NCBI GenBank assembly: GCA_947561715.1
Contig: OX387197.1
Location: forward strand, 2,113,001-2,177,000
DNA: 64,000 nt
Source of the DNA: Ascidia mentula
Taxonomy: Eukaryota; Chordata; Ascidiacea; Phlebobranchia; Ascidiidae
Direction of reading: 5' to 3'
Under the pieces are notes generated by a model. It did not search any database and was not told where the DNA came from. It was given only the letters and a program-made list of their open reading frames with translations. The position numbers and the translations under genes were made by a program. Every line of letters begins with the position of its first letter. Positions within the stretch are counted from its first letter, which is position 1. This document shows, one piece after another, positions 20,468 to 32,643 of this stretch.

Positions 20468-23400
20468 ATGGCAGTTTCCTCACATACTGCGAATCCAGAA
20501 GAACTTCATATAGTAAGTATCACCTGTTTTATGTTTATATAATATTCTAATGCAATATTTTTTTGTCAGTTAAGGGAATTCAAAGCTGAAAACATATTTT
20601 GTGATGTCGAAAAATGTGAAGTTGGCCAAGGTAGTTTTGGTAAAATTTTCATTGGAAAACATAAAAAAACTGGATTTTTTGCTGTCAAGTTTTTTAAAAT
20701 TACTGGTGGAGAACATGAGCAATTGATGCTGGAGAATGAGTAAGTTATATGGCTCAGTTTAACTGCCCATAAAAAATATTCACATGTATTTTTAGGTTTA
20801 ACCAAGAATACGATGTGTTACTGCGTATTCGCCATGACAACATATCAATTGTTCATGGATACACCAAATGGCCAGGAGCAATCGGGATTGTAATGCAATT
20901 CTATGGAGGGGGTAATTTAGAAGTCTTACTCCTGGATAAACGTATTGAACTTGGATCGTGTTTGATTCTCCGCATGACAACTGAAATAACATCAGCAGTT
21001 GCATACATTCATAATTGCGGGCTTGATAAGCGTGTAGTCCATGGCGATCTTAAGCCTGGAAACATATTCATCACAATAGACATGCGTTGCGTAGTTGGTG
21101 ACTTTGGATGTGCTCGGCTTGTAAACTTTACTCAGGCAGCAACTCAGATTCAAGGTCAACAAAAACGACAACCATTGACATTGTACTATGCGGCACCAGA
21201 AAAATTATCTGATGACGTTAAACCAAAAAAGGAGCAAGACGCATACAGTTGTGGTGTAATTTATTATGTCATGCTGGCACGCAAGCAGCCATATCCCTCA
21301 GCTGATATTTTTTGGCTAAAAATTCAAAATGGTGGTCGTCCAAACCTTCAAGGTATTAGAGAAATACAGGACAGAACCAATGATCCAAACAACAGAGAAA
21401 TAGTTGATGTGATGGAAAGAGCGATGATCAGATGTTGGAATCAAGATCCAAATCAACGACCAGGCATGGTTGATATTCGCGATGAATTCCAACAACTTCT
21501 TTCCAAACAAGATTCCTCAGTAATTTTGCAGCAGGTGGCAAATGCTGCAAGGAACATGCATATCGTGGATCCAACAGCAACCCACAATCCAACTGTTCCA
21601 CTCAGCCAGTTTTCAACACAGACATGGAAATTTCATGGTAGCATTTTGTTTGTCAGTTTCATGATTTCAAGTTTGTTTTGTATCATACTTCCACAATAGT
21701 GTTTATGTACAATGGAACTCTTATATTGATATACATGCTTTATATCTCTTTTTTTGTGTAATATTTGTTGAGGGTTTTTGTTTGTAGATGTTGGGTCTGA
21801 AATTAACCGACCACTTGATGGCAACATTCATCAAGTTGAACAAGCACAACAATCCCCACAAGTACAAGGTGAGCAATTTATGTTGCAAAATAATTATCCA
21901 AGTATGTGGGTGTCAGAGGCTGTAATCCTTTTTCAATGCAAGCTACCTGGCCGAAAGCATAAACATTGCGCTTATAGAGTTAGCTGCAGGAATTGAAAAG
22001 AATGCATTTTAATTTCGAAAAGTATTCAAAATTATTTTTGATAAGATTATGAGAAATCTTTCCAAGCCAACATTTGTTCCACCCTGACAAAGGTCATTGT
22101 TTTTGAAAGCAGAATAAAGCCTATATCACCCATACATACATACAACAAAACACTTGGGATTGAGAATTTTTCTGAATTGCTACTTCCCAAACAAGTTTGA
22201 TGTAAACTATACTGTTTTCAGATGAATTAGCAATTGCTGAAGTTGCCCAGATGCAAATAAACCAGATACAACCCACTACATCGCAAAATAGAGGTTTTGT
22301 AACCAAACATAAAATATTCTGTCAACTAATGCTAATAACTGCTCTTTATGTTATTATGAATTGGAATATAACAAGTTACTATGAACTAAAACATAATAAT
22401 AATTTTCTGATTGAATAAATAATGCCTAAATGCAATGCATTTAACTGCATTTTCGCTTATCTTAGACGCAAACAGAAGATCTGCAAGACATGTTACACCC
22501 CAAAACCAACCCAGTGAAAGAAACCTTCCAGTGGATGATGACTTGCCCAACCCATCACCAGGAAGAAGTGGAAGAGGTAATTTTGTCTTGGAAGTAATCC
22601 TACTGTTTCCATTGTACATGATCTATCTGCTAAAAAAGTTTTGAGACTGTATAACCTCACTATAAAAGAGTAAGTTATTTTTAGGTGTTGAACTTGAAGC
22701 TTAAAAATGATCGAAAACACCTTCATAAAACAGTAGTGTATAAATTTAGGTGTTAACCTTGAAATTGATCCACCACTTGAGGGCAACATTCAGCCTAGTG
22801 AAAGAGAACAGCAATCACCGCAAGTACAAGGCAAGTGTTTGGGTACAGACTTGTGTTTCTTTATTTCTTTTTATTCTCAAAATCTGAACACAGCAAGTAG
22901 AAGATGTACAAGTTATGCTACACCAGAACCTCCACCCATTGGAGGAAGGCTTTCTACAATGAGAGGTAAAAAGGGTATATATATAATCTGACATGGTTAG
23001 CATTGAGCATAGCAGCGTGACAGAATCAACACCAACATGTGAAGTATAATTTGCAACAAAAATGTTGGTTTGATGTTTGTGTATGACAGCTGTAAGAATA
23101 CCCCATATTGCAGCTACTTCACATGCCTTATGAAATGATTGTCATAAGTAGGTTTAATATATCAGTTTAATGGATCTTGTACCTTGTTTATTTTTGTTGC
23201 ATGAAAACAGATAATCAGTTTATTGCAAGCAATAATACTGTACAATTTCACACCAGAAAAAGTGAAACCTGTTACCAACCCTCTGACACCACCTAGTGAC
23301 CGTAACCTTAGAGTAGATCATTCCACACCCCACTCATCCCATCAACAACCAGGTAAATTAAAACGGGTGATAACGTAACAAACAAAACATATGTAAGATA

Positions 23401-26400
23401 ATGTAAGATAAAATGTATTGAAAAATTAGAATGTCAAATTTAAGTATCAGCTTTTTGAACATTGACATATCAAAAATCTCCTGTTAAGTATTTTTGCAAT
23501 GGTGAAAGTAGGATATTTCAGTGTTCAGATTAATATTCATGTGTGGTGCACTAGCTACGCACTATTCACAAACCTATCAGGACATTTTGTTCCAATGAAT
23601 TTTCTGTTGCAGGGGACTAACTTGTTATTTGAACTATTTTCCTAACTTGATTTTCCTATTTAAAATTGTTATGAAACAGCCATGGCATTGCAATGCACAG
23701 ATTGAGAACAGTCAGTTCTGCTATACAGAAGGTTAACAGGCTTCGCAGCCAAGGCTTCGCAGCCAAGGCATTGCAGCCAAGCTGGATCAGCCATTTTCCC
23801 GACAAGTCGGAGCGAGATCTGAAAAATCAAGCTCCCGGTGAGGTTTGAACTCACGACCCTTGGCTAACTAGGCCCAACGCTCTACCAACTGAGCTAGCTG
23901 TTTTAACGGGGTATATTGTGGCCAAGGTACAATGGTGTGCAAGCGCACAATTTGTCAGGCGACTTTCACATGCGTAGAGGATCTCCACCACCGTAATCAG
24001 ACAACACAGAAGTAATACCATGCTTTCAAGGCAGGATCGCCCCACTACAAAGGGCCTGCGCTGTGGGGCGATCCTGCCTTGCTATGCGAAAGCATGGTAT
24101 TACTTCTGCGTTCTTCCATGGGGTAGGCAGTGCACTTAACTGTAGTGGTGTCTTTTTTGTGAACATTCAAATTTTGAATATTAAAATTCATTGCAGGCTT
24201 GTCAGGATTTCTTCTCATTGGTGGAGAGGATTCAAAACGAGATTGTGTGAAATGGAATGTTGCCACAAAACAACATGAACATTTACCAGTTGGTTGCATT
24301 TTAATGTTTAAAATAGCTTTACGGTGCCTAAAAACTGTTAACCCCATGCATTTCAACTTGTTTATTGCACAAGCAAATCCATTTATTTGTGCTAAAATAA
24401 CAGATTAATTAAAATTCAATAAGCTTGGCAGCAACAGCAACATAATACAAGTAAATCTACGTAAAATCACAAAAAATGTTTGAGAAAAATTGTTGCATCA
24501 CAATCAGGGGTGAGCTCAATTGTGATATTTCCTTTTGACAGTTTCACATATAAAGGAATAATCTTTGCAAATATATTGGCTGCCTGTTGAAAACTACTGT
24601 TAAATTATATTTGAACGACCATAAAAATATTAAAGTTTATTAACATTTGAGATATAAAATGTTTACGGAGTTTCACAATTTCATTTGTAGAAACTGAAAA
24701 CAGCAAGAAAATTCTCAACTTCAGCCAAAGTTGGAAACACAGTTTATGTAATGGGTGGAAGTGGTCCAACAAAAAGTTGTGAGATGATGAATTTGGAGAG
24801 AAGTGATCGCTGGATGAAATTTGCTGATTTGTGTGAAGGTCGAGAGGGTGCTGCATCTGCTGTTGTCGGAGGTAAGTTGCTATGATTAAACAAAACCATA
24901 AAAAAATCAAATATCTTTGGAACCAATATGTTAATGTTTCATGACACCTAAATTACATTTTGCGACCCCATATATTCCTTAAACAGAATAAAATCTGTGC
25001 ACTTAGGTATGTTTAGGGAGAAATTTTATGCTTGGATTCGTTTATAACAAGGTCACCATATTCAAATTGTAAAAGACCGTTTAAGAAATCATAGTGTTTT
25101 TAAACAGAGTTATATGAAGAAAAACAATGGATAAATTATGTACTAAGCAGTTTGAGTAAAACACACAGATTACTTACTTGAATTCTACTGTATTTTATCT
25201 TGTGGGTGGTTCTTTGCTATGCTACAGAAATATTTATTACTGACAATCACAAAAGTTGCATGGGAACCAAGTTTTATTGCTACCCAATCTATTTTATTGA
25301 CAATTCCATGTTGCAGAGAAACTTTACCTTTCCGGGGGTCATGGTGGAGATCGCAAACCATTTTCATCCTACTTGATTTGCACCATAGATGTAGACAGAT
25401 GGACGAATAATATCAACATGTTACAACCAAGATTTGGACATGGAATGTGTTCAATTGACAGTAAGAATATGTTTGAAAACTCTCAAAACTTATGGAGAAT
25501 GCTTTCCCTTTTCTTGACAATGCAAGGCAACAATGTAAAATTCGGTTTAAACTTTACACACCCCACAACACTCACTCACTTATTACTCACAAATATTCCG
25601 TGGAGTCGCAAAACTGTTTACTTAGTGATGACGTCATATGCACGAGTTTTAATTTCGTTTCGTGTAAAAAAAATTTTTCTGATTAAACCCATGTTAAAAA
25701 TAATTATTTGCGTGCTTACTGAGTTCGTGAATATCAACCATCATATTATTTAGTTTTTATTTACATCTTGATATAAAACTGTCCGTTGTTTCTACGTTAA
25801 ACGTAGTGCCTACCTCAATGATTGTTACGTAACATTACCACATAATCGTAATATGACGTCACAATAAATATTAACACAAGCGATTTGGAAATTTCTTCAG
25901 ATGTTTTGTTTTCTGTGGGCGGATGGGGTGATGGCGGACAATTCTTACAATCATGTGAATTCCTCGATGTTCGTGTTGGAACCTCCACAAGAATCGCTTC
26001 TCTCAATGAAGCAAGAGGTTATTTAGCATGTGAAGAAATTAAAGGGAAGATCTATGCAATTGGTTAGTTATCAGAAGTTACATATTAACTAAAACTAATA
26101 GTTTTTGTAACTGTTTCTTATTTCCTGGATTCTATCCATTAATGTGAGGTAACTTTACTTAATTCACACCTGATGTAATTAAAGTTACATGAACAAATAT
26201 TTCACTCAAATACAAAACAGAAGCCAAGAAAATTCCTGGACAAAGTTTTACTTTAAATCTGACAGGAGGTTGTGATCGTGGCTTCCTGCAAACAGTTGAA
26301 GAATACGAACCTAGAGTCAACAAATGGAAATATGTTTCTCCTCTCCTAAAATCTCGTTTCTATCACTCTGCTTGTGTTATTGATGGGAGGATTTATGTTG

Positions 26401-26805
26401 TGGGTGGATTGAGGTGAGGTTTACGTTTGAATGTTTTGTACTAGTGATTGTGACGTCACTATAGGGTTTGTTACTCATAATTGAAGGTGTTTAATGACTG
26501 GGATAATATATGTAAATGTGTGATTTGCGCAAAACCGACTGACCTTGCTAATGATATTAAGTAAAAGTAAATTTTGTGTCCCAATATCAGTAATAAAAAT
26601 ATACAGGACATGTGTGTTGTTGTCAGTTGCGTGTGTAATAATTTCCTGATTTTTAACCAAACTCACAGTAATTTTGGTTGAATTTTGGAATTTCAGCAAT
26701 CCCTCCCCAACATTAGTTGAAGTTTACGATCCAACCTCAGATGTCTGGACACATGCTTTTGATCTTGACAAACCAGTTTGTAATGCGACTGTTGTTGCTG
26801 TTTAA
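20468..26805 (+). CDS. Kinase-Kelch fusion gene, copy B (15 exons)
   Basis: Predicted protein kinase joined to a Kelch propeller; substrate unknown. Exons by eye: 20468-20512, 20570-20739, 20796-21637, 21788-21868, 22222-22293, 22466-22576, 22750-22830, 22894-22965, 23257-23352, 24197-24288, 24691-24871, 25317-25460, 25901-26062, 26266-26413, 26697-26805. They sum to 2406 nt with no internal stop. Kinase signs are the loop GQGSFGK, lysine in FAVKFF, HGDLKPGN where HRDLKxxN is usual, and GDFGCARL; the type resembles TKL/RIPK kinases. Six phase-1 linker exons (4-9) are rich in Pro, Gln and Ser. Exons 10-15 give six Kelch blades with GG doublets. Exon 7 uses a GC donor, and the donors after exons 5 (GTTTTG) and 10 (GTTGGT) are weak. 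An ATG at 20465 would add one Met. The proximal acceptor AG of the last exon is lost (GAATTTTGG), leaving TTTCAG at 26691-26696. Confidence 0.8.
23726..24109 (-). mobile_element. tRNA-like short element with terminal 102-bp palindrome, copy 1
   Basis: Insertion in intron 9 of the kinase-Kelch copy B gene, absent from the equivalent place in copy C (near 36104). On the minus strand it contains TAGCTCAGTTGGTAGAGC (box A type) and GAGTTCAAACCTC (box B type). It ends in a long palindrome at 24007-24108. A GGCTTCGCAGCCAA motif is repeated near 23750. A second copy is at 58249-58593. The two acceptor-stem strands do not pair, so this is a tRNA-derived element and not a working tRNA. Confidence 0.7.
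24007..24108. repeat. 102-bp palindrome with nearly 40-bp arms
   Basis: The outer sequence CAGAAGTAATACCATGCTTT is mirrored by the inverted copy ending at 24108. The inner AAGGCAGGATCGCCCCAC pairs with GTGGGGCGATCCTGCCTT, with a small bulge (GCTATGCG) in the right arm and a loop of about 16 bases. The same structure is kept at 58491-58592. Confidence 0.85.
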
Positions 26806-28927
26806 TATGTGTTTATTTTGTGCTGAATAAAAATTACATGTTTTGCTAACATTTCAATCCCAGCCTGGCCAACACCCCCAGTAATGTAGGTCAGTGGTGT
26901 GCAACCTGAGGTTACAAAGTTGACGAAAATAACCTGTGCAAGAAATATCTGTAGTTCAAAACTTTATACAATGGTTTGTAGCTAATGGAGGTGCAAGATA
27001 TTTTGGGGCTCTGCATTTATAAGTGGTTGTGGGCATAGTTAATATGCCAACATCTAGCATAGTTTCTGTTGCGACAACCCAACTGAAACGTTGGTAAGTG
27101 TGTAAAAGATGAAGGTGTAGGCATAGGGTTGACTCTTCGCTTGCAAGACCACATATGTTGTTACGTTTACACGGTTAATGGTTTAATAAGGGATAATTTT
27201 GGTTAGATTTAAAAGACGGTCATTCCACAAAGATATTTGGTGCAAGAATAATGCGGTCCAAGGAAAATAAACCAACTGCTCCCTGACAAAGGAAAACCCT
27301 AAAAAAATGTTTTGTGCATCACGCCTGCGTTCTGTTGTCTAGTGTTCTTCTGTTTATACCAAAACCGTTATTAATCCATCACAATGGTGTAGCTGCAAAA
27401 TATGTGTATCACTAGGGCTGTTTTAGTGACGCCCAAAAAGGTATTTGTTTGTGGAGTATTCTCGTTTACGTTGTCATAACAACAACGCTGCTCGCTAAAT
27501 TTGCTGATCAATCACTTCTGGTTCCGATAATTCTTCCATAACAACACAATCCTTTCCAACTGCGGTTAAACAAACTTTAAAGTAACATGTGCGTTATAAA
27601 TCGGTTAGTTAATATTGCAGTTGCCTTAAAAGAAAGTTTGTAAACTTTGTGATCGCTTGAAGCCTGATTAAGGTGCATGTATTGCGCAAATAAAGACGGG
27701 GTTTACCACTACTGCAACAACACAGAAATATTATCATTAATCCAGCCGTTATTAAGCCCGTTTTGTGAACGTTAAATTCCCTGATAGTATTTCATTATGC
27801 AAAACTATTTTTTAAATTTGCGCTGGGTTTTTACTCATTGGCGTTATGAACGAATTTGCAAATCCTGTAGATAGATGTGATTGATGAATGAAATCTGGAT
27901 CAATTTGAACCAAAGGCCTCTGGCAGGCTGTCGATCGCACACCGTATCGATATATCCTGTAGATAGAATGTGTTTTAATTAAATTCCACAGGCAAGTTTA
28001 TTATCAACAAAAGGCTTTAAATACGGCGAAAGAAAGATTGGACTCATGTCAAGCGCCCAACAGAAGGTGATTTCCTCGCGAAGGACAGCAGAGTGGCCAC
28101 CCGACCGTGCTGGCCAAAACAAAACCTATCAAACACATTTGCCAACCCGGTTTAAAGAACGTTTCCTTGGATCCATATCGACAGACCTGGAACGTCCTGA
28201 GGACAGTCCAATCGTGGTGACGTAAATCGGAGAAGGTCGGGATCATCTGAAGGTTGTGCGGAACGGCAGTAAAACATTGATTTAGGGATACACAGTGGTT
28301 TAAAACAAATATAAATTTAACCACGAATAGGAACTGATATCTGGTAGAGGAGTGGTGATAGTGGTAACCCAGAGATGTAAAATGTGAACAGAGTTTTATT
28401 TTATTTGAATGAGGGCGAATGTCTAATGACAGGGAATCATTTTTCATTTGAGGTTGTAGAATATAATCCGTTATATTGGTTGTATATATTGTACTTTGAC
28501 AGGACCTTCTGCACCTTATCAGAAGGTTCAGCCAAAGTTGCCCTTGCGGAACATGATAAGACACATCAAGTAGTAGGAATTTAAAGAGTGTTTTAAATAC
28601 ACGCCTACAACAATAAAAGCTATTCTTTACTTCTATTCGTTCGGGCATATTTAAGAGGTTGAAATTAAACCTACTCGCCTTGCACTCACTATCGCCACCA
28701 TCGCCGTGCGACAATGTTATTTGCTCTCATCCGTCATAACGCAGCTCATTTGCATTCAAGTTTTTGCAGCACGAAATTTGAAATGTGAAGTTTTGTTAAA
28801 TTGTTGTGGGACTTTCAAAAGGCTTCAAATTGATTGTGTTGTGGTTTGAAATAAATCGGAATACCGGTAAGTATATAGCATGTGTTCAACTACACACCGA
28901 ATTAAAGTTGTTATGTTACGGTTTAAT
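26806..28927. repeat. Duplicated 3' flank of kinase-Kelch copy B, no gene seen
   Basis: From 26806 to about 27840 it follows the same sequence as the other flanks (compare 223-1240 and 54069-55070). An AATAAA at 26826-26831 may be the poly(A) signal. From about 27840 to 28790 it matches 40380-41280 and differs from copies A and D. The 221-codon minus-strand frame at 28049-28714 is not kept intact in the sister copy and shows no domain, so it is not called. Confidence 0.7.
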
Positions 28928-29316
28928 CAGCGGTGCACAACCTGCGGCCGTACGGCCGCATGCGGCCGCGGACGCTATTTTTTGCGGCCGTGCACATTTA
29001 TATCAAAATATATGCATTGGCGGCCGTTGCTTCTGAAACTTGTTTTTCTAGCGGTCGCAAGAGTTAAGCTTTTAATTCGGCCCATAATTCACATTTTATT
29101 ACATTGTAATATACGTAATTTGGCAAATGTAAATAATAAATAGTGCACATTTTTCAGGTATGGAATCATTTCCATTCGTTTCTAATAATGCTCACGTCAA
29201 CTTGTCGTAATTATCAGGAGTATATCGTTGGAAAAGCAGTATATTCAGTGGCGGCCGTTAGCACACAGTAGTGTGTGTGTTGCGGCCGGCAATAGTAAAA
29301 AGGATGTGCACCCCTG
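28928..29316. mobile_element. hAT-type non-autonomous element (389 bp)
   Basis: Ends CAGCGGTGCACAACC and, inverted, CAGGGGTGCACATCC match at 13 of 15 positions and have the CAG...CTG termini usual for hAT elements. The interior is rich in GCGGCCG, which is unusual for this AT-rich region. A clean 8-bp target duplication was not found, perhaps because the flank is eroded. The related flank near 41420 lacks it. Confidence 0.7.
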
Positions 29317-30297
29317 GTCAATAGTAAAAAGTGATTTGTGTTCCAGTTATGTAAACAGTAAAGTTAATACAAAAGCTTAACACGATGCCTGTATTAAGAG
29401 CCGCCATTCTTTCTAAAAATAGGGGATATCAAAGACACACCACAAAATTGGTATTTGAATCTATATGTGTTGCAGGTTGTCAAGAAACTGGTATCTAATG
29501 ACCAAGCAGTCGATTACCATAACATAATGGTGGAGTTACATAAAGTGAACAACAAGCATTGATGAGGTCATAGAGACTGCAATATGATTTTATAAAAATG
29601 GGTCTGTACCAGTCCCAAAAAGACAATATTTAAATTGATTAAACTATCTTATAAATTTATTGCTTTATTTTGCAGTTTATCAAAGGGGCTTTAATAAATT
29701 ATCACTACCAAGGTTTTGTAGGACTGCCAACATAAGCCACAAGCTGTTTAAAAACAATTTGCCACAGCTTAATTATGTTAGGGGGCCTCTGGAAAAGATT
29801 AGGGATGTAACAAACTGACAAATATTCCAGTTCGTGCAAACCCAATAGTTAAGAAACGTTGGGTGCAAAATAAGTGGAGTTAATAACTTTGAATAAAAAA
29901 GCCAAAGCTAAGATGCTGTTAATCATTTTAAGTAAACGTTTCGAACCTATACTTGGTTCATCATCAGTACAGCGTCGAGTTAATAAAGGACTGAAAGGCA
30001 GAAGGGAAACAGAAGCAACAACAACAAGTAACAAGCCAGAGGCGTGTAGCATGACAGCAGCATCGATAGCTCAGAGTGACGTCATCATTTGCATTGTCAA
30101 GCTGCAGTGCTAGGTGTTGAAAAGGTATAAGGGTTAACCTTAGGCTGTCACTATTAGCCTTGGGTTTGGTGTCATATTTGTGTGTGTGGCTTCGGACAAA
30201 TCCTATTACACAAGTAAGTTTTAAACTGTAACTAAAAGCTGGCTTTCTGATTCCGATAAAATTAGAATCGTTTTAATTTAAACATGTTTCTGTGCAG
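29317..30297. other. Intergenic segment with a thrice-repeated relic
   Basis: 29330-29830 matches 41420-41960, and in part 17690-18050. It includes a piece that follows a TTGCAG acceptor and could encode VVKKLV-type sequence, but stops appear at different places in each copy. It looks like the remains of an old exon or repeat. 30150-30220 contains a hydrophobic frame and a GTAAGT donor that could be the signal-peptide exon of the next gene, but no ATG was found. Confidence 0.45.
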
Positions 30298-31546
30298 TCT
30301 TGTACGACAACCTTGGATGCTGGAACGACAACCTTGGATGCTGGAACGACACGCATGAGTAAGCAATAGGAACTGCCGAGGGATATCCCCTTTTACGAGA
30401 TCCTTGTCATTTGCGTTTGGACGCCATTGAGAAGTGTGCGAGGGTCGCTCACCTGCTTGGATACGATGTATTTGCTGTTCAGGCAAGTAACTAAATTATG
30501 ATTGGGAATCGTTACATGTTTGGGGTAAATGGCAAGAAATCGGACAACATTTGTGTTGATGCAATATTTCGCTGTTTTTATTTTAAATAAATATAAATTT
30601 CGTATTTTTATTATTTTTCGAGAAACGAACACACATTTTTTCAAGAATTTCCTCAGTGTTTGGTCAAAGTTCCATGAGGCTTGTACTGCCCAGCTTAAAT
30701 TTATGTTTAATGATTAGAATGGTGGCTGGTGCTACACCTCCAAGAGTGCCCTGACAACATATAGAAGGTACGGACCGTCAGATGCATGCCAAAACGATGG
30801 CAAAGGTGGACCTCTCGCTAACCAAGTCTATCAGATTTACCGGGTTGTGAAAGGTATCAATTGTTTGATGGTTGTTTCAATGTTTTGGTTTTACCTTTTT
30901 TTGGCTGCACCGGGATTCGAACCCAGGATATCCTGGCCACGAATCCCGATCAGGTTTGCTTCTTGGAATATGAGTCGGGCCCGCGACTAATACTGCCAAT
31001 CACCAAGTTTTACCTGTTGTGAGATAAACAACTTTACTTTTGGGTCTTGTGCACTTATTTGGAATTCTGAATCGCTTGCTGATACCATTTTTACGATTTT
31101 GGTCCAAACTTATTTTTTTATTTTAGTTGAAACTTGTGACATGGGATGTTGGAGGGACACCCCGGATCGGGCAATACCCACACTCGAGAACTTGGATAAT
31201 GTTTTGATGGACAGCCATAGAAATCGTACCAATGCAATAGCAAAGTGCGTCGAAGCTGGTGCAAGGAGTGGATACCGGATGGTTGCAATTCAAGATGAGG
31301 GATGGTGCGCTGGTGCCAAGGACGCACACAAAACTTACAAGAAATATGGCAAATGTTCTGAGGCATTCGACGTAGAGGGTAAAGGTGGTTTGTGGGCCAA
31401 TCAGGTTTACCAACTGGAATATCAGTGGATCAAGTAAGTGGTTAACATTAATTTGTGAAAAAAAATGCTGATTTACTTTTCTGTTGATGTCAAATATGTG
31501 AATAAGATTAATTAATGCTTGAACATTTTGCAGGCACGAAAGTTAA
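30298..31546 (+). pseudogene. Two-domain GCWxDT secreted-type gene with an in-frame stop in domain 1
   Basis: Exons read by eye: 30298-30482, 30718-30853, 31127-31433, 31534-31546. Each domain has the pattern GCW(N/R)DT...AI(G/P)T...A(I/V)(E/A)KC...VFAVQ or MVAIQ, then GWC...TY(R/K)(R/K)YG...GKGG...ANQVYQ. I recall this domain from secreted or lectin-like proteins of marine invertebrates; the function is not established. Domain 1 is split by an intron with a GC donor (CAG then GCAAGT at 30483); joining there gives VFAVQ-NGGWC, matching the continuous second domain. Problems: TAA at 30360-30362 in frame within domain 1, and a 21-bp direct duplication just before it (30303-30344). Domain 2 is open to its stop at 31544-31546. 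It may be a pseudogene, or one allele may carry the stop. Confidence 0.6.
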
Positions 31547-32643
31547 AGCCCTGAACATCAGCATTCAAGCGTGTGTATATCAGAAAGATGCAACTTCAAA
31601 GCCATCTTTTTGAATATCTTTCAGCAGAAATCTGACGCTAACATCTTGTTTTGCTGTGTAATTTATGGATAACTTGAAAACGTACTGCAGTAACTTTGCA
31701 AGTTTCAAATTTATTTGCTTTTGTTTAAACCGGAATTATCAGTTTTTAAATAGAATTCATGCGTTGATGTGCTTTGAGTTATGTTTTTTAGATGGCAAAC
31801 AAATATTAATACCAGGGGCTTTTAGGATGTTTTTTAAGTTGTTGTTGACTGTATGCAATATAGGATAGTTGCTTGACTGCATTGTTCTCATTGCATTCTA
31901 CAACAATGTTGAATGGATTTGATTAGCCATCATTATTGCTGCTCGCGTGATGTTACCATCAATTTGCACAATGCTTGTTTAAAAACATGTGCTGCAGCGC
32001 TTTTTTAACTTGAGATTACAAAAGTGTCTGATAAGAGTGATTGTTACTGATATCCCACTAACCATGTAGCATCAGGCTTAAAACAAATGTTTATGTGCAA
32101 TTTTGCATTACTTTTTTCTGCACCGAATTTGGGGATTTTGTTTGTATGTAAAAAAAAACATGCAGAACACATTTTCCCAACCTCAATAACCCTGAACATT
32201 GTTAAACTGACCTTGGTCAATACTTAGCTCTAATTCGAATGTTTACTGCTAACCTTTGTTGCATTAGCAAAATTCCTTGAACTGAACACAGGTACCCCAG
32301 TTGAATGGAATTGATGTTTGTCATGCAATAAAACTTAATGACAAGAGGCCAATAGAAGTTTTATTGCACGCACAAAGATTCCCAAATCGTTAAAAGTACA
32401 TGTTAATCTATAACTAAAACCAGGAAATATTGAGCATCTTAGCCAGAGCCAGGCAACCTTTACGACGCATTCAGCCAATAAGACCAACTCGTATTCATGG
32501 CAGTCTGCAAACAATCACAGGCCTTATTTGGATCAGGCTCAACTTTCCTATTTAGTTTTGCTCTAGTAGGGGGTGTAGCACTCAGCTTGCACAATGAAAA
32601 CTAAATGCAATTAATCTTTGAGTTGAGGGTAAGAAATATAACG
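31547..32643. other. Intergenic DNA before kinase-Kelch copy C
   Basis: 3' region of the previous gene and upstream region of copy C. Frames such as 31665-31868 have no features of a protein. No promoter element or repeat could be named. Confidence 0.4.

Noticed and set aside
23831..23905. A tRNA gene on the minus strand with clear box A and box B sequences
   Set aside because: The D and T arms fold, but the two acceptor-stem strands do not pair and the anticodon stem is irregular. The second genomic copy has lost box A. It is part of a repeat element.
28049..28714. 221-codon minus-strand frame in flank B
   Set aside because: The sister flank C has only a shorter broken version, no domain is visible, and the region behaves like duplicated non-coding flank.
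30905..30970. tRNA-like T-arm (GGGATTCGAACCC) on the minus strand in an intron of the GCWxDT gene
   Set aside because: Only a B-box and a plausible 3' end are visible; no D arm or matching 5' acceptor strand was found.
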